The notes under the pieces are model-generated. The model saw only the letters and a program-made list of their open reading frames with translations, had not been told where the DNA came from and searched no databases. A program made the translations under genes and the position numbers. DNA of 64,000 bases from Profundibacter amoris (lineage in GTDB: Bacteria; Pseudomonadota; Alphaproteobacteria; Rhodobacterales; Rhodobacteraceae): NCBI RefSeq assembly GCF_003544895.1, contig NZ_CP032125.1, positions 1,502,001-1,566,000 of the forward strand, written 5' to 3'. Shown one piece after another: positions 9,364 to 18,437 of this stretch (position 1 is the first letter of the stretch; each line of letters opens with the position of its first letter).

Positions 9364-9386
9364 TGAAATGGCGGAGAGACAGGGAT
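9364..9386 (+). other. distal attachment repeat of the tRNA-Ser element (att core copy)
   Basis: Twenty-three bases identical to 50669-50691 and in the same orientation. They cover the last 18 bases of tRNA-Ser(CGA) (antisense) plus five bases of the recombinase gene. The repeat marks the far end of an element of about 41.3 kb that carries the serine recombinase at its other end. Sequence to the right (from 9387) should be the element's own end. Confidence 0.8.
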
Positions 9387-9780
9387 ACTACGCCAAAAAG
9401 TATAAGCTATTGGTATTGCTAATTAATTCGTCCTGATGTTGTCCATTTATGGTATTGAGCAGTATGGACAACGCTTAGCGGAATTAGCCAGTAATTACAA
9501 TAAATCTCCCCACCATCGGCACCCCCCCACTGAATTAAGGCCCACCATTAGAAAACCGGCTTATGCAGGGGTAGCCTCAGTTATACGCCTCACCACATAG
9601 CCTCAGCCTGTCTTAAGGAGGAGGGTGTGGGAATGGTGGTGGTTGATTAGCAACACGGTAGCTGAGGCTTAGCCCTAGGGTCACTTAGGGGGCAGCTTAG
9701 GGGTAACTCTGGGTATGTAGCCTCAGGGAGTGTAAAATGCATAGGCCGAATGTTTTCCTAAGCACATCCAATGAATATGG
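9387..9780. other. non-coding element end with TAGCCTCAG repeats
   Basis: About 390 bases without a convincing gene, directly inside the element end. The octamer AGCCTCAG occurs at 9573-9580, 9599-9606 and 9719-9726, and once inverted near 9661-9670. CTTAGGGG-like words cluster at about 9685-9705. It lies upstream of a ParB-like reading frame, so a binding-site array is possible but unproven. Confidence 0.5.
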
Positions 9781-10218
9781 CAACACTATGAAAAACAACA
9801 AAAAAGACACCAAACGCCTACGCAAAAGAGGCTATCTCTCAGTGACATTAAATTAAGACCGGAAACATTCCAATTCCGCGAGTTTCAAACCATAGAATCC
9901 CATGTATTCGAGCTGGGCCAAACCCTTAAGTCGGGGCGTGAATTAGACCCCATGCTAGTTTGGGATAGAGGGAAAGATGGCTATATCATAATTGATGGGC
10001 ACCACCGTTATGAAACCTATCGCATATGTAAACTCAGCGCCAAAATCTCTGTGCGAGTATTTAGTGGAACAGAGGAAGAGGCCGTATTGTTGGCCCTTGA
10101 AGATAACGCAAAGGTTCGGTTGCCCATGACAGCACAGGAAAAATCAAATGCCGCGTGGCGGTTGGTCTGTAGCGATTATGATTTTAGCAAAGCGGACATA
10201 TGTATCGCCACAGGGATA
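9775..10218 (+). pseudogene. ParB-like nuclease-domain protein fragment
   Basis: Frame 1 is open from 9775 and encodes a ParB N-terminal-like domain: IKLRPETFQFREFQ, then DGHHRYETYR (the GHRR-type motif) and an ALEDN segment. No ATG precedes the domain in this frame; an ATG at 9788 lies in another frame and would need a frameshift near 9835. The 3' end runs into an IS3 remnant at 10219, so the protein lacks its C-terminal part. Probably a dead partition- or Srx-like regulator. The ATG at 9952 is internal to the domain. Confidence 0.6.
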
Positions 10219-10462
10219 AGTGGACCTGTCCCGCTTTGGTGCCGCTCTGGGTGCTCATTTAAGCGGCCTTTCGTTCAAAAACCAATGGGCTTTTCCAGCC
10301 CAGTGCCGAGTGTCTGCGGCGCGGGTTATAGAAGCCATTGATGTACTCGAAGATGGCGACCTCCACCGCTCGGCATGTTTGCCAGGAATGCCGCCAGATC
10401 AGCTCGACTTTGATTGTTTTGAATAAGGTTTCCATCGCAGCATTGTCGTAGCAATTAGACAA
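10219..10462 (-). mobile_element. IS3-family remnant: transposase OrfB C-terminus and terminal end
   Basis: The minus-strand frame 10462-10259 (67 residues) ends an IS3 OrfB: SNCYDNAAMETLF, containing the last catalytic glutamate, then NPRRRHSALGW. The end at 10219 begins TGGACCTGTC, the same terminus found at 18438, so both fragments come from the same IS type. The element is cut at about 10462, and everything upstream of the DDE glutamate region is missing. Confidence 0.75.
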
Positions 10463-10575
10463 TGGGGCACATGAGAAATTGGCATTCAGTTTAAATTAAA
10501 GGGTATACTATTTTTAGTGGCATAATATACTAATCCCTTGGATCCCAAAATCAGGGGGATAATACAGTTCTTTTC

Positions 10576-11418
10576 ATGGAGAAAGCCAACTTGGGTAGAA
10601 AACCAGACCTCATATGTATAGGTGCACAAAAATCGGGCACAACATGGTTGCATGATGTCTTATCTGAAAGACCCGATATCTGGGTTCCGCCATTTAAAGA
10701 ACTCCATTTTTTCGATCATAAATTCAATAATGAGAACAAGGCATGGACAGGTTGGCACGTCAGAAAAGGTGTGCAAATAGCCAAATCCCGTTACCTAAAG
10801 GAAAATATGAGCCCAGATCCTAAGTATATTAAATATTTAGACTCGATCCTTGAAAAACCGATGTTTAATGGAACATGGTACAAAAGAATATTTTCCCAGG
10901 CGCCCATTAATTCGATATGCCTAGATGTAACCCCAGCGTACTCTTGTATCTCTGAAAAAGGAGTAAGTTTCGTTTCTAATTTTTTAAAAGAAGCGAAATT
11001 TATCTATATAATTCGCCCTCCATTTGAAAGGGCCTTATCCCAACTAAGAATGGATATCACAAGAAGAGGCACCCCTTTGTCGAAAGGTGAATGGGTGGAA
11101 CGTGCAACGATGCCCATTCTTTTTACCAGAGGGGATTATAAACTTAATATTCCTCGATGGAGCGCACATTTTGATCAAAAGCGACTTCTATTTCTTCCAT
11201 TTCATGGGATAATCAAAGAACCTTACCAATTCCTAAAACAAGTTGAACAATTCGCCGGATTATTACCATTTGAGGGTTATACAAAGGCAACAAAAAAAAT
11301 TCATAAATCAGAACAAATTACCTTTCCTACATATGTTCTAGATATTATTAGAGAAAAAACGCTTGAACAGGACCAATTCATAAAATGGTATTTTGGGTCT
11401 GATTACTTAAATGAATGA
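10576..11418 (+). CDS. sulfotransferase family protein
   Basis: A 280-residue PAPS-dependent sulfotransferase. The 5'-phosphosulfate loop GAQKSGTTW is at 16-24, and the 3'-phosphate-binding region is the IRPPFERALSQ segment in the middle. No signal peptide or membrane segment is seen, so it is cytoplasmic. Base composition is very AT-rich compared with the core genes, which suggests recent transfer. Acceptor is unknown; a saccharide or a lipid-linked intermediate is plausible given the polysaccharide genes nearby. Flanked on both sides by IS sequences, so it is a cargo gene. Confidence 0.8.
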   Translation: MEKANLGRKPDLICIGAQKSGTTWLHDVLSERPDIWVPPFKELHFFDHKFNNENKAWTGWHVRKGVQIAKSRYLKENMSPDPKYIKYLDSILEKPMFNGTWYKRIFSQAPINSICLDVTPAYSCISEKGVSFVSNFLKEAKFIYIIRPPFERALSQLRMDITRRGTPLSKGEWVERATMPILFTRGDYKLNIPRWSAHFDQKRLLFLPFHGIIKEPYQFLKQVEQFAGLLPFEGYTKATKKIHKSEQITFPTYVLDIIREKTLEQDQFIKWYFGSDYLNE

Positions 11419-11763
11419 GACACGAAAATAATCAATTATATTGATAACCTGTAATTGGCACAGTGATGCTGAATTTATAACCATTGTTTAATGGTGGATT
11501 ACAGCATTTCGACCATGGTTTTAACAATGTTCGACGGGGGGGGATTCACTGCTGCATTTGGCCTCAAATCCAGTGAACTGGCCGTGGCAGTATTCATAAA
11601 CACGCCCAGATCATCGTGAGATTTGTCGCTTCCCAGTTTATCAAAGGTCAGCTCAAGCATGATGGCGTTGCATCCGAAGCGAGCATAAATACGATAATCC
11701 CCCTGAAAATTAGTGGAGTTCACGCGTAGAGTTTTCTCGGCATAATATCTGAGGATATTTTGA
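11419..11763. other. IS-disrupted intergenic stretch
   Basis: 345 bases without a recognisable gene. A minus-strand frame (11774-11499, 91 residues) is open but crosses the left end of the IS3 element, so at most its C-terminal 65 residues could belong to an older, interrupted gene. No family resemblance was seen. Confidence 0.35.
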
Positions 11764-12026
11764 ATGAAGAGCAAACGATATATCGACTCGCAAATAATGG
11801 GGATACTGAAGCAGGCCGAAAGTGGTGTGCCGGTATCCGAGCTTTACCGCGAACACGGAATGAGCAGCGCGAGTTTCTATTAATGGCGAGCAAAGTTCGG
11901 GGGTATTGATGCGTCTATGATCTTGGAGATGAAGGCGCTGGCCGAGGAAAACCGTCGCCTGAAGCGGATGTATGCCGAGGTGAGCATGCAGACGATCTGC
12001 TGAAGGAAGTGCTCGGAAAAAAGTAG
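11764..12026 (+). pseudogene. IS3-family transposase OrfA, inactivated
   Basis: Begins MKSKRYIDSQIMGILKQAES, a typical helix-turn-helix OrfA start, and continues through SELYREHGMSSASFY. There a TAA (about 11878-11880) replaces the lysine codon normally found before WRAKFGG. A frame change near 12000 is needed to reach the usual DLLKEVLGKK end before TAG at 12024-12026. Without OrfA the element should not transpose by itself. Confidence 0.8.
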
Positions 12027-12060
12027 CGAGGCCGTCTCTGCGCATGGACCCTCTCGGTGA

Positions 12061-12891
12061 TTGTTCCAATCACCTGCCGCCGGTCAATGGATGGCCGTGA
12101 AAGCGGTCGCCAGCCGTGGGGTCAGCATCGCTCTGGCCTGTCGGACGTTCAGTATTAGCGAGAGCTGCTACCGGTATGAGCGTAAGCTCAGCGATGAAAA
12201 CGCCGAAATCGCGATATGGCTTGTAAAGGTAACGGCCAACCGCCGCACCTGGGGCTTTGGCCTGTGTTTTCTGCATCTGCACAATGTGAAGGGCTATGGC
12301 TGGAACCATAAGCGCGTGTACCGCATTTATTGCGAGCTGGAGCTGAACTTGCGGATCAGACCGAAGAAACGCTTGAAACGGGACAAGCCGGACACACTGG
12401 CAGTTCCTGACGCGGCCAACCATACATGGTCGATGGGCTTCATGGCGGATCAATTGGCTGATGGCCGTAGTATTCAAACTTTGAACGTGCTGGACGACTT
12501 CAACCGCGAAGGGTTAGGCATAGAAGTTGACTTCTCGCTGCCCGCCAAGCGGGTTATCCGCAGCCTTAATCAGATCATCGAATGGCGCGGGAAACCGCAG
12601 ATTATCAGGGTCGATAATGGCCCAGAATATATCAGCGGCAAACTGATGGCATGGGCTGAGAAGGCAGGCATCCACATCCAATACATCCAGCCTGGGAAGC
12701 CCCAACAGAACGCCTATATTGAGCGCTACAATCGCACGGTCCGCCATGAATGGTTGGACCAGAATATCTTTGAAACCATAGAGGAAGCTCAGGAACAGGC
12801 CACAGAATGGTTCTGGACATATAACAATGATCGGCCCAACATGCCCATCGGCGGGATTATACCCGCAATGAAACTGGAACTAGCCGCGTAA
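12061..12891 (+). CDS. IS3-family transposase OrfB (DDE integrase core)
   Basis: A 276-residue OrfB with the IS51/IS407-type signature [12 protein letters not shown] and [17 protein letters not shown]. The rve core has MADQLADG (first Asp), VDNGPEY (second Asp) and [13 protein letters not shown] (Glu). The first codon is TTG at 12061; an ATG at 12091 is an alternative, since translation is normally by frameshift from OrfA. The frame is intact, though the partner OrfA is broken. Confidence 0.85.
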   Translation: MFQSPAAGQWMAVKAVASRGVSIALACRTFSISESCYRYERKLSDENAEIAIWLVKVTANRRTWGFGLCFLHLHNVKGYGWNHKRVYRIYCELELNLRIRPKKRLKRDKPDTLAVPDAANHTWSMGFMADQLADGRSIQTLNVLDDFNREGLGIEVDFSLPAKRVIRSLNQIIEWRGKPQIIRVDNGPEYISGKLMAWAEKAGIHIQYIQPGKPQQNAYIERYNRTVRHEWLDQNIFETIEEAQEQATEWFWTYNNDRPNMPIGGIIPAMKLELAA

Positions 12892-12992
12892 TTCTACAAG
12901 CGGACCCCATTAAAAATGGGGGGATTACCATATGCAAAACGTGCCGCAGTAATCCCATGAGGAACGGGGATTATCGTGACACAGGTCATGGA

Positions 12993-13202
12993 CTAGGAAA
13001 TTGCAAATGTCATTGGTCTACTCTCAAACAGCCAAACGACATTACTTTCTTTACCTTGGGGTAGGTTCTCTTTCTGCTTAAGTTCATTTGCTGCTACTTT
13101 TATCGCCGAGATGAGCGAATCATATGTTTTCGGAAGGCCATTTTCCTCTGAAAATCTAGCTATATCCAGCAGAATATCTGTCACCCAAGTAGTATCATTC
13201 AT
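12993..13202 (-). CDS. small unknown protein, paralogue of the gene at 13999
   Basis: A 69-residue protein beginning MNDTTWVTDILLDIARF. Residues 5-37 align without gaps to residues 5-37 of the protein at 13999-14202 (both have W, D, LLD/LFD, FSEENGLPKTYDSL versus FAEKNKLQKSYDSL). The shared part is predicted helical and acidic. The C-termini differ. Not recognised as a named family; a small regulator or adaptor is only a guess. Conservation between two copies in one window argues that it is a real gene. Confidence 0.6.
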   Translation of the reverse strand: MNDTTWVTDILLDIARFSEENGLPKTYDSLISAIKVAANELKQKENLPQGKESNVVWLFESRPMTFAIS

Positions 13203-13617
13203 TTAGATTCGCCTTCCTAGTTCATCTACATTGTTTAAAGGAATAGGCGCCAATTATGGTAAATAAATTACTAATTTTCATGTAGAAATATGCATTATCA
13301 GCAGCAAAGCACAGAAAAACCATATATTGTGATTTGACGACCATGTACTCCCCCCTAAGATTCCTCGGTAATCCGTGCAGTGTTCGTAACCCGCTGCTCC
13401 GCCATCCAACGCTGGTCCAAAGATGGGTAGCGCTTCAAAACCCCAAAAGACTCTGGTTCAGGTCGGATGACAATTCAGTTGTGGGCCACGACTAATATCT
13501 CATTAAGCATCTGTCGATGCTCTGCGTTAATTCAGCTGATGATAAACACCGCTATATCGAGAGTGTCCGATCTTTTGTGTATGAGTAATTTGGTCCATGC
13601 TTCACCAACGAAGGAGC
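13203..13617. other. intergenic stretch, mostly AT-rich
   Basis: About 415 bases with no gene I can support. The right part (13330-13600) has higher GC and may be old transposon-flank sequence because an IS256-type fragment follows. No repeats or strong hairpins were recognised. Confidence 0.4.
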
Positions 13618-13809
13618 ATGACAACAATGACGATTTCCAAGGAACTACTCGACGAGCTGCTTAGCGGCGTGGAACAGCCCGAAGATTTTTTCGGCGACAA
13701 AGGCCTGATGAAGGAGCTGAAGGTCCGGCTTATGGAGCGAATGCTACTCCCGCTATATCCCGTATTGCCACTGCGTGAGAGTATTCCAGATAAGAAATTT
13801 TCTAGCTAA
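13618..13809 (+). pseudogene. IS256-family transposase N-terminal fragment
   Basis: The first about 43 residues (MTTMTISKELLDELLSGVEQ, then GDKGLMKELKVRLMERML) match the common N-terminus of IS256-type transposases. The frame then leaves the family and stops at 13809. Only the extreme N-terminus remains. It is a different IS256 subtype from the one at 14699-16080. Confidence 0.7.
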
Positions 13810-13998
13810 ATGGATTTTTTAACCGCGTGAAACATCTGTAACTCATTGTAGCCTTCACAGCCGATTCCACAGCATGTAGTGACCGCATCCTCAAAACTAC
13901 AGGGAAACAATCTGTTTCTTGAATTTGTTATTGTTTAATTAACCAATACCAGGTCCACCATTATTCAATCGAATTTCAACTTAGGGGATATTAGCAAA

Positions 13999-14202
13999 AT
14001 GAGTGACTACAAATGGATGGTTGATGCCCTCTTTGATATGGCCGCGTTTGCTGAGAAGAATAAATTACAGAAAAGTTATGATTCATTGGTGAATTCTTTA
14101 GTTGAAGTAATGATAGAAATAGGACCGACCGATCATATAGAAGAAGATAAATTGCTTGGGGTTGGTCCTTCCAGTGATAATGTTATCGCTCTTCCCATAT
14201 GA
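13999..14202 (+). CDS. small unknown protein, paralogue of the gene at 12993
   Basis: A 67-residue acidic protein, MSDYKWMVDALFDMAAFAEK at the start. It shares the helical core of the minus-strand protein at 12993-13202 but has its own C-terminus ending NVIALPI. A TTAGGGGATATT stretch upstream can serve as ribosome site. AT-rich, no membrane segment, no known motif. The two divergent-type copies are about 800 bases apart, separated by an IS256 fragment. Confidence 0.6.
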   Translation: MSDYKWMVDALFDMAAFAEKNKLQKSYDSLVNSLVEVMIEIGPTDHIEEDKLLGVGPSSDNVIALPI

Positions 14203-14386
14203 AAAATAACCCATAGGTTGGGTTCAACTTACCTTGCAATAATTTACCTCTACATAGGTAGCTTTAGCTGGGGCTGATCTGCGAATGAGCGGTTTTTTGC
14301 TTTAGTAAAACTGAATTGAAAAAATTAACCATTGATTAACTAAAGTAAAGCAATTCTTCCCTAATGCTTAATTCGGGGGAATTACT

Positions 14387-14662
14387 ATGACAGACACAAA
14401 CAACATTAGCAGGATAGCGCTATTGGAACATGTTGCACTTCCAATGGGGAATCTGTCGCGTACAATCGAGGGCCTTCTAAGTGATAGTGCAGATCTAAAT
14501 CAGGCCACCGTGAGAGACGGTTTGCGGGTCGCGCAATTAAATGCAGAATCTATCTACCAATTCATACTAAAAAACAGCCAGAAACCTACTTCACGAGTAG
14601 GCATTAGAACACCAGAAGTCTTGCGCGAATTCATCACACAGCATTGCGCCTCGCCGTCGTAA
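14387..14662 (+). CDS. small unknown protein
   Basis: A 91-residue protein with a GGGGGAATTACT ribosome region directly before ATG. Mostly helical, with LLEHVALPMGNLSRTIEGLL near the start. No membrane segment and no recognised family. It ends 36 bases before the target duplication of the IS256 element. Base composition resembles the two paralogous small genes to its left, so it belongs to the same AT-rich cargo. Confidence 0.5.
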   Translation: MTDTNNISRIALLEHVALPMGNLSRTIEGLLSDSADLNQATVRDGLRVAQLNAESIYQFILKNSQKPTSRVGIRTPEVLREFITQHCASPS

Positions 14663-14698
14663 ATACATTGGCTCTTCAACATATAGCTGGTGTAGCTT

Positions 14699-16080
14699 GA
14701 GCTATGACTGAATCTGGTGTTTGAGGTTTTGAAGGTTGGCGGCGTATCTGGTTGATTTGTGTTGCAAGACATCAAATCCACCACAGGAGATACACCACCA
14801 TGGATACGAGTAACATTGTTGATATTACCAGTCGAGACGGGATTTCGGATGGTCTGACGAATTTGCTTCGAGAGGGAGCGCAGAAGATGATAGCGACGGC
14901 GGTTGAGGCCGAACTTGAGAGTTTTCTGGCACAATACGCGGCCTTGCACACAGCGTCGGGCCATGCGGCTGTGGTACGTAACGGACACCAGCCTGCACGC
15001 GCTGTGCAAACCGAGATAGGGCCGGTAAGCGTACGCATTCCCAAGGTGCGCTCGAAAACCGGCAAGCCCGTGACGTTTCGGTCTGCGCTGGTGCCACCCT
15101 ATATCTGCAAGACAAAAACACTAGAGGCGGCACTGCCTTGGCTTTATCTCAAGGGCATTTCCAGCGGCGAAATGGGGGCGGCTCTCAAGGTGCTTTTGGG
15201 GCCAGATGTCAAAGGGCTGTCGGCCAACACGGTGTCGCGCCTGAAGCGGGACTGGGCCAGGGAATACAACGGCTGGCGGACGCAACCACTGGATCAGGAG
15301 CCTTGGGTCTATATCTGGGCGGACGGTATTTACAGCGGTTTCCGCGGCCAGGATGACAAGCTGTTCGCCCTTGTCGTTGTTAGCGTAAACGCCCGTGGCG
15401 AAAAGCATTTTTTGGAGATCGAGGACGGCACGCGTGAGTCGACTCAAAGCTGGCGCGAGGTGCTTCTCAACCTCAAAAGCCGTGGCATGAACGCGCCTAA
15501 ACTGGCCATTGGCGACGGGGCCATGGGCTTCTGGGCCGCGCTGGAAGAGGTGTTCCCGCTGACCCGTCAACAGCGGTGCTGGCAGCACAAAACCCTGAAT
15601 GTGCTGAATTGCCTGCCTAGGCTTTCCCAGCTCAAAGCCAAGCAAGCCCTGCACGACATTAGGCAGGCCGAGACCAAAGCCGATGCCCAAAAGGCCTTCA
15701 ATCTGTTCATTGAAACTTACGGGGCGAAATACTCAAAGGCCACGCTGTGCCGGTAAAAAGACCACGAGGAACTGATGGCCTTCTTTGATTTCCCCGCCCA
15801 GCATTGGCAAAGCATCCGCACCAGCAACCCGATTGAATCCACCTTCGCCACCATCCGCCACCGCACAAAACGCTCCAAGGGCTGTCTGTCGCGGGACGGA
15901 ATGCTGCATATGATGTTCAAGCTGGGGCAATGCGCTGAGGAAAACTGGCGTAGACTACGCGGCTTCAATTAACTGGCCAAGGTCATCACCGGCGTTAAAT
16001 TCACAGACGGTATAGAAACAACAATCAATCAGGCCGCTGCATGACCCGAAAACCTCAAACACCAGATTTGACAATAGCTC
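14699..16080 (+). mobile_element. IS256-family insertion sequence with 9-bp target duplication
   Basis: 1382 bases. The ends begin GAGCTAT and share an imperfect inverted repeat of about 36 bases whose inner part, CTGGTGTTTGAGGTTTT, is identical on both sides. It is flanked by a perfect direct repeat GTGTAGCTT at 14690-14698 and 16081-16089, the 9-bp duplication expected for the family. The transposase frame carries one in-frame stop, so the copy is probably defective but recent. Confidence 0.92.
14800..15972 (+). pseudogene. IS256-family mutator-type transposase with in-frame stop
   Basis: The frame is collinear with the family over 390 codons except for TAA at 15754-15756. Left of the stop: DTSNIVDITSRDG start, YIWADGIY (first catalytic Asp), AIGDGAMGFW (second Asp) and CWQHKTLNVL. 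Right of it: TSNPIESTFATIRHRTKRSKG, carrying the Glu. At the stop, TGCCGGTAA stands where a CLE-type reading is expected, a small local change that keeps frame. ATG at 14800 has CAGGAGAT upstream. Confidence 0.85.
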
Positions 16081-16311
16081 GTGTAGCTTTGCGCCTACCC
16101 AATCCAGTATCTTGCTAAATACCGCACCTGAATAACGATAATAAACTTCCAATACATAAGGGGCTATTCAGTCGCCTTGAATTCAAATTAATAACTAAAT
16201 CAAACATAATGCCTCAATTTAAACACAGGAATGCCCACCTCAACAAAATATATCCTCCTTATATCTAAATCACTCTTAGAGAGCTTTCGTAATTAGATAT
16301 AAGGTGGATCG

Positions 16312-18435
16312 ATGACTGTATATTCTCTTGGTCAAGTTTCTGGCGAATACAATGAAGCACATACGATTGATAGCAATTATTTTGCATCAGTTGTGATTGG
16401 AAATCTCAATGCGGTTACACTTGGTAGTGAAAGGGAAGACAGCTTTAGTGATGCAATATCATACTTAGGCGTCACGGCTATCAGGTGGCCGGGCGGGTCT
16501 GAAGCGGAACGGGATTTCGACTGGAGGTCCGATGCATCCTCCACTCATACGCTTGACGTATCAGACTTAAGAACGGCAATAGACTATTGCGCAGAGAATG
16601 GGCTAAATTTCAGTTTTACGTTTCCCACTTCCGAATTCAAGGGAATGTCCGATAATGAATTAAACGATTTGGATGGACAGATCTCAACTTTCATTGCCGA
16701 TGAATTAATAGCTTATGCCGATCAAAAAAATGTGATTATCGACTCCATAAAAATAGGAAATGAGTATGATTTGAATGGCTTGAGCGCGGCCGAGTATGGT
16801 CAAATTGCCAGTCGGTTATCATTAATAATTGGGGAATCGTTAGACCAGTACGGGAGCTCGCATATTGGATGGGGTGAACCCAAATTGGTAGTGGAATCTG
16901 GTCGGATATGGTTGCAGGAAAGTGGGTCGGGTTTGTTTTTTGGGGATAGAGATCACAATGGTTTGATGGATGCACAAGAAATAAAAGACGCCTTTGATAC
17001 TATTGAAGCTGGTTATGTGGATGCAGTAGATATACATAGCCTTACACTTTTCTTATCCTCATATGAGGATTATTTTGGTCAAGGGCCATACTCAAATGCA
17101 AATTTGAATACAATATATAGCAGCCTTAATTCATTCTGGGATGATACTTTCCAAGATGTTGAGTTACACACATTAGCATGGCAATATCCATGGCAAAGAG
17201 ATATTGACGGGCCTCAAGGGCCGGGCGGTGTTGAAGACCATGGGGGTTCCGCCCTTGTAAATGCTTCTCTAGGTTTCATGCAGTATTATGAGATGTCCCT
17301 TGGGGGTGTAGACTATGCTGTGTCTTGGCTAGCATCGGGATGGGGGGGTGCAAGCCCAACATTATTTCATAACGAACCTCGTGCTGGAGGGGAGCTATTC
17401 AGATTAATGCACGAGAACATTAGTGGTTTGAGGGCTATAGAATTTGATCAAGATCCAACGGTTTTTCAGAATGGCGATGATATTGAGGACGTAGTATTCA
17501 GAGCATTTGAACAAGAGGGAAAAGTCGTCCTATACATTGGAAACTTAGAAACAGAATCGCAAACAATTACTATAGATGATGTTCTTCAATTTCTGGAAGG
17601 CGTTGATGGGTTTGGTGGCTTCTTAAATTTGAATACTACCGAAAACATTCATATTTGGGGGAGCCGCCTTGGTGTAGATGGTGACCCTAATAATTATTCT
17701 TCGATGCCTGTCATTGACATTTATAACCACATAGATTTGTTTGGAGACTCTAAAGGCTTTGGAGCTTTAGAATTCGAATTGGGCGCATATGAAATCATGC
17801 AGCTCACTTTTACTTCACGTAACCATGACTTGGTGGAAATGAGTGGGCATAATGGAAATGACACATTGATAGGATCCACATGGAATGATGAGCTATTCGG
17901 GATGGGTGGGAACGACACCATCTACGGTGGTACCGGCAATGATGCCATTTACGGCGACAGCGGTAATGACGAGTTACGCGGTGATGCGGGAAATGATAAT
18001 ATATCAGGTGGCTTAGGCGCGGATTTGGTGATAGGAGGCACCGGAAATGATGTGATTTCCGGTGGTGCATATGGAGATGAAATGTTCGGTGGAGATGGCT
18101 TTGACTTCATTAATGGCGGTTTTGGCAATGATCGATTAAATGGAGGGGAGGGGGGTGATAAATTTTTTCACCTTGGGATTGCCGATCACGGCTCTGACTG
18201 GATTCAGGATTATAACTCTGTTGAGGGCGATGTTTTACTCTGGGGCGGCGGGAACGCGACGGCATCGGACTTTTTGGTACAACGTGCCTTTACAGATAAT
18301 GCGGGGGATGCAAGTGTAGAAGAGATCTTCATCACCCATATCCCAACCGGCAATCTATTGTGGGCATTGGTTGACGGTGGTGAGCAAGCCGAAATCAATA
18401 TCCAGATTGGCGGAGAGGTATATAATCTGCTTTAA
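16312..18435 (+). CDS. RTX-type secreted glycoside hydrolase-like protein
   Basis: A 707-residue protein with no signal peptide. The N-terminal about 500 residues look like a clan-A (beta/alpha)8 glycosidase: RWPGGS at 58-63 and GNEYD at 149-153, where NE is the usual acid/base pair. An EF-hand-like calcium loop (D212, D214, N216, D220, E223) is inserted. Residues about 513-617 are RTX nonapeptides (GGxGNDxIYG type), followed by a C-terminal domain as in type I secretion substrates. The pattern implies export by an ABC/MFP/OMP system not present here. Substrate is unknown; an extracellular polysaccharide is likely. AT-rich composition suggests transfer. RBS AAGGTGG at 16303-16309. Confidence 0.75.
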   Translation: MTVYSLGQVSGEYNEAHTIDSNYFASVVIGNLNAVTLGSEREDSFSDAISYLGVTAIRWPGGSEAERDFDWRSDASSTHTLDVSDLRTAIDYCAENGLNFSFTFPTSEFKGMSDNELNDLDGQISTFIADELIAYADQKNVIIDSIKIGNEYDLNGLSAAEYGQIASRLSLIIGESLDQYGSSHIGWGEPKLVVESGRIWLQESGSGLFFGDRDHNGLMDAQEIKDAFDTIEAGYVDAVDIHSLTLFLSSYEDYFGQGPYSNANLNTIYSSLNSFWDDTFQDVELHTLAWQYPWQRDIDGPQGPGGVEDHGGSALVNASLGFMQYYEMSLGGVDYAVSWLASGWGGASPTLFHNEPRAGGELFRLMHENISGLRAIEFDQDPTVFQNGDDIEDVVFRAFEQEGKVVLYIGNLETESQTITIDDVLQFLEGVDGFGGFLNLNTTENIHIWGSRLGVDGDPNNYSSMPVIDIYNHIDLFGDSKGFGALEFELGAYEIMQLTFTSRNHDLVEMSGHNGNDTLIGSTWNDELFGMGGNDTIYGGTGNDAIYGDSGNDELRGDAGNDNISGGLGADLVIGGTGNDVISGGAYGDEMFGGDGFDFINGGFGNDRLNGGEGGDKFFHLGIADHGSDWIQDYNSVEGDVLLWGGGNATASDFLVQRAFTDNAGDASVEEIFITHIPTGNLLWALVDGGEQAEINIQIGGEVYNLL

Positions 18436-18437
18436 CT

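Larger units (their letters stand above)
11691..12977 (+). mobile_element. IS3-family element (IS51/IS407-like), degenerate
   Basis: Contains an orfA with an in-frame stop and frameshift, and a complete orfB. ACGATAATCCCC at 11691-11702 is repeated inverted at 12966-12977, and a second pair of TAATCCCCC-type ends is at 11695 and about 12928, so the exact right boundary is uncertain. No convincing target duplication was found. The element separates the sulfotransferase from the small unknown genes. Confidence 0.65.

Noticed and set aside
9540-9740. CRISPR array
   Set aside because: Repeats are only 8-9 bases, irregularly spaced and one is inverted; no cas genes in the window.
11499-11774. 91-residue minus-strand gene
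   Set aside because: Crosses the left end of an IS element and shows no family likeness; at most a fragment.
17810-18070. Minus-strand frame opposite the RTX repeats
   Set aside because: Cys/His-rich translation is the shadow of Gly/Asp-rich repeats on the other strand.
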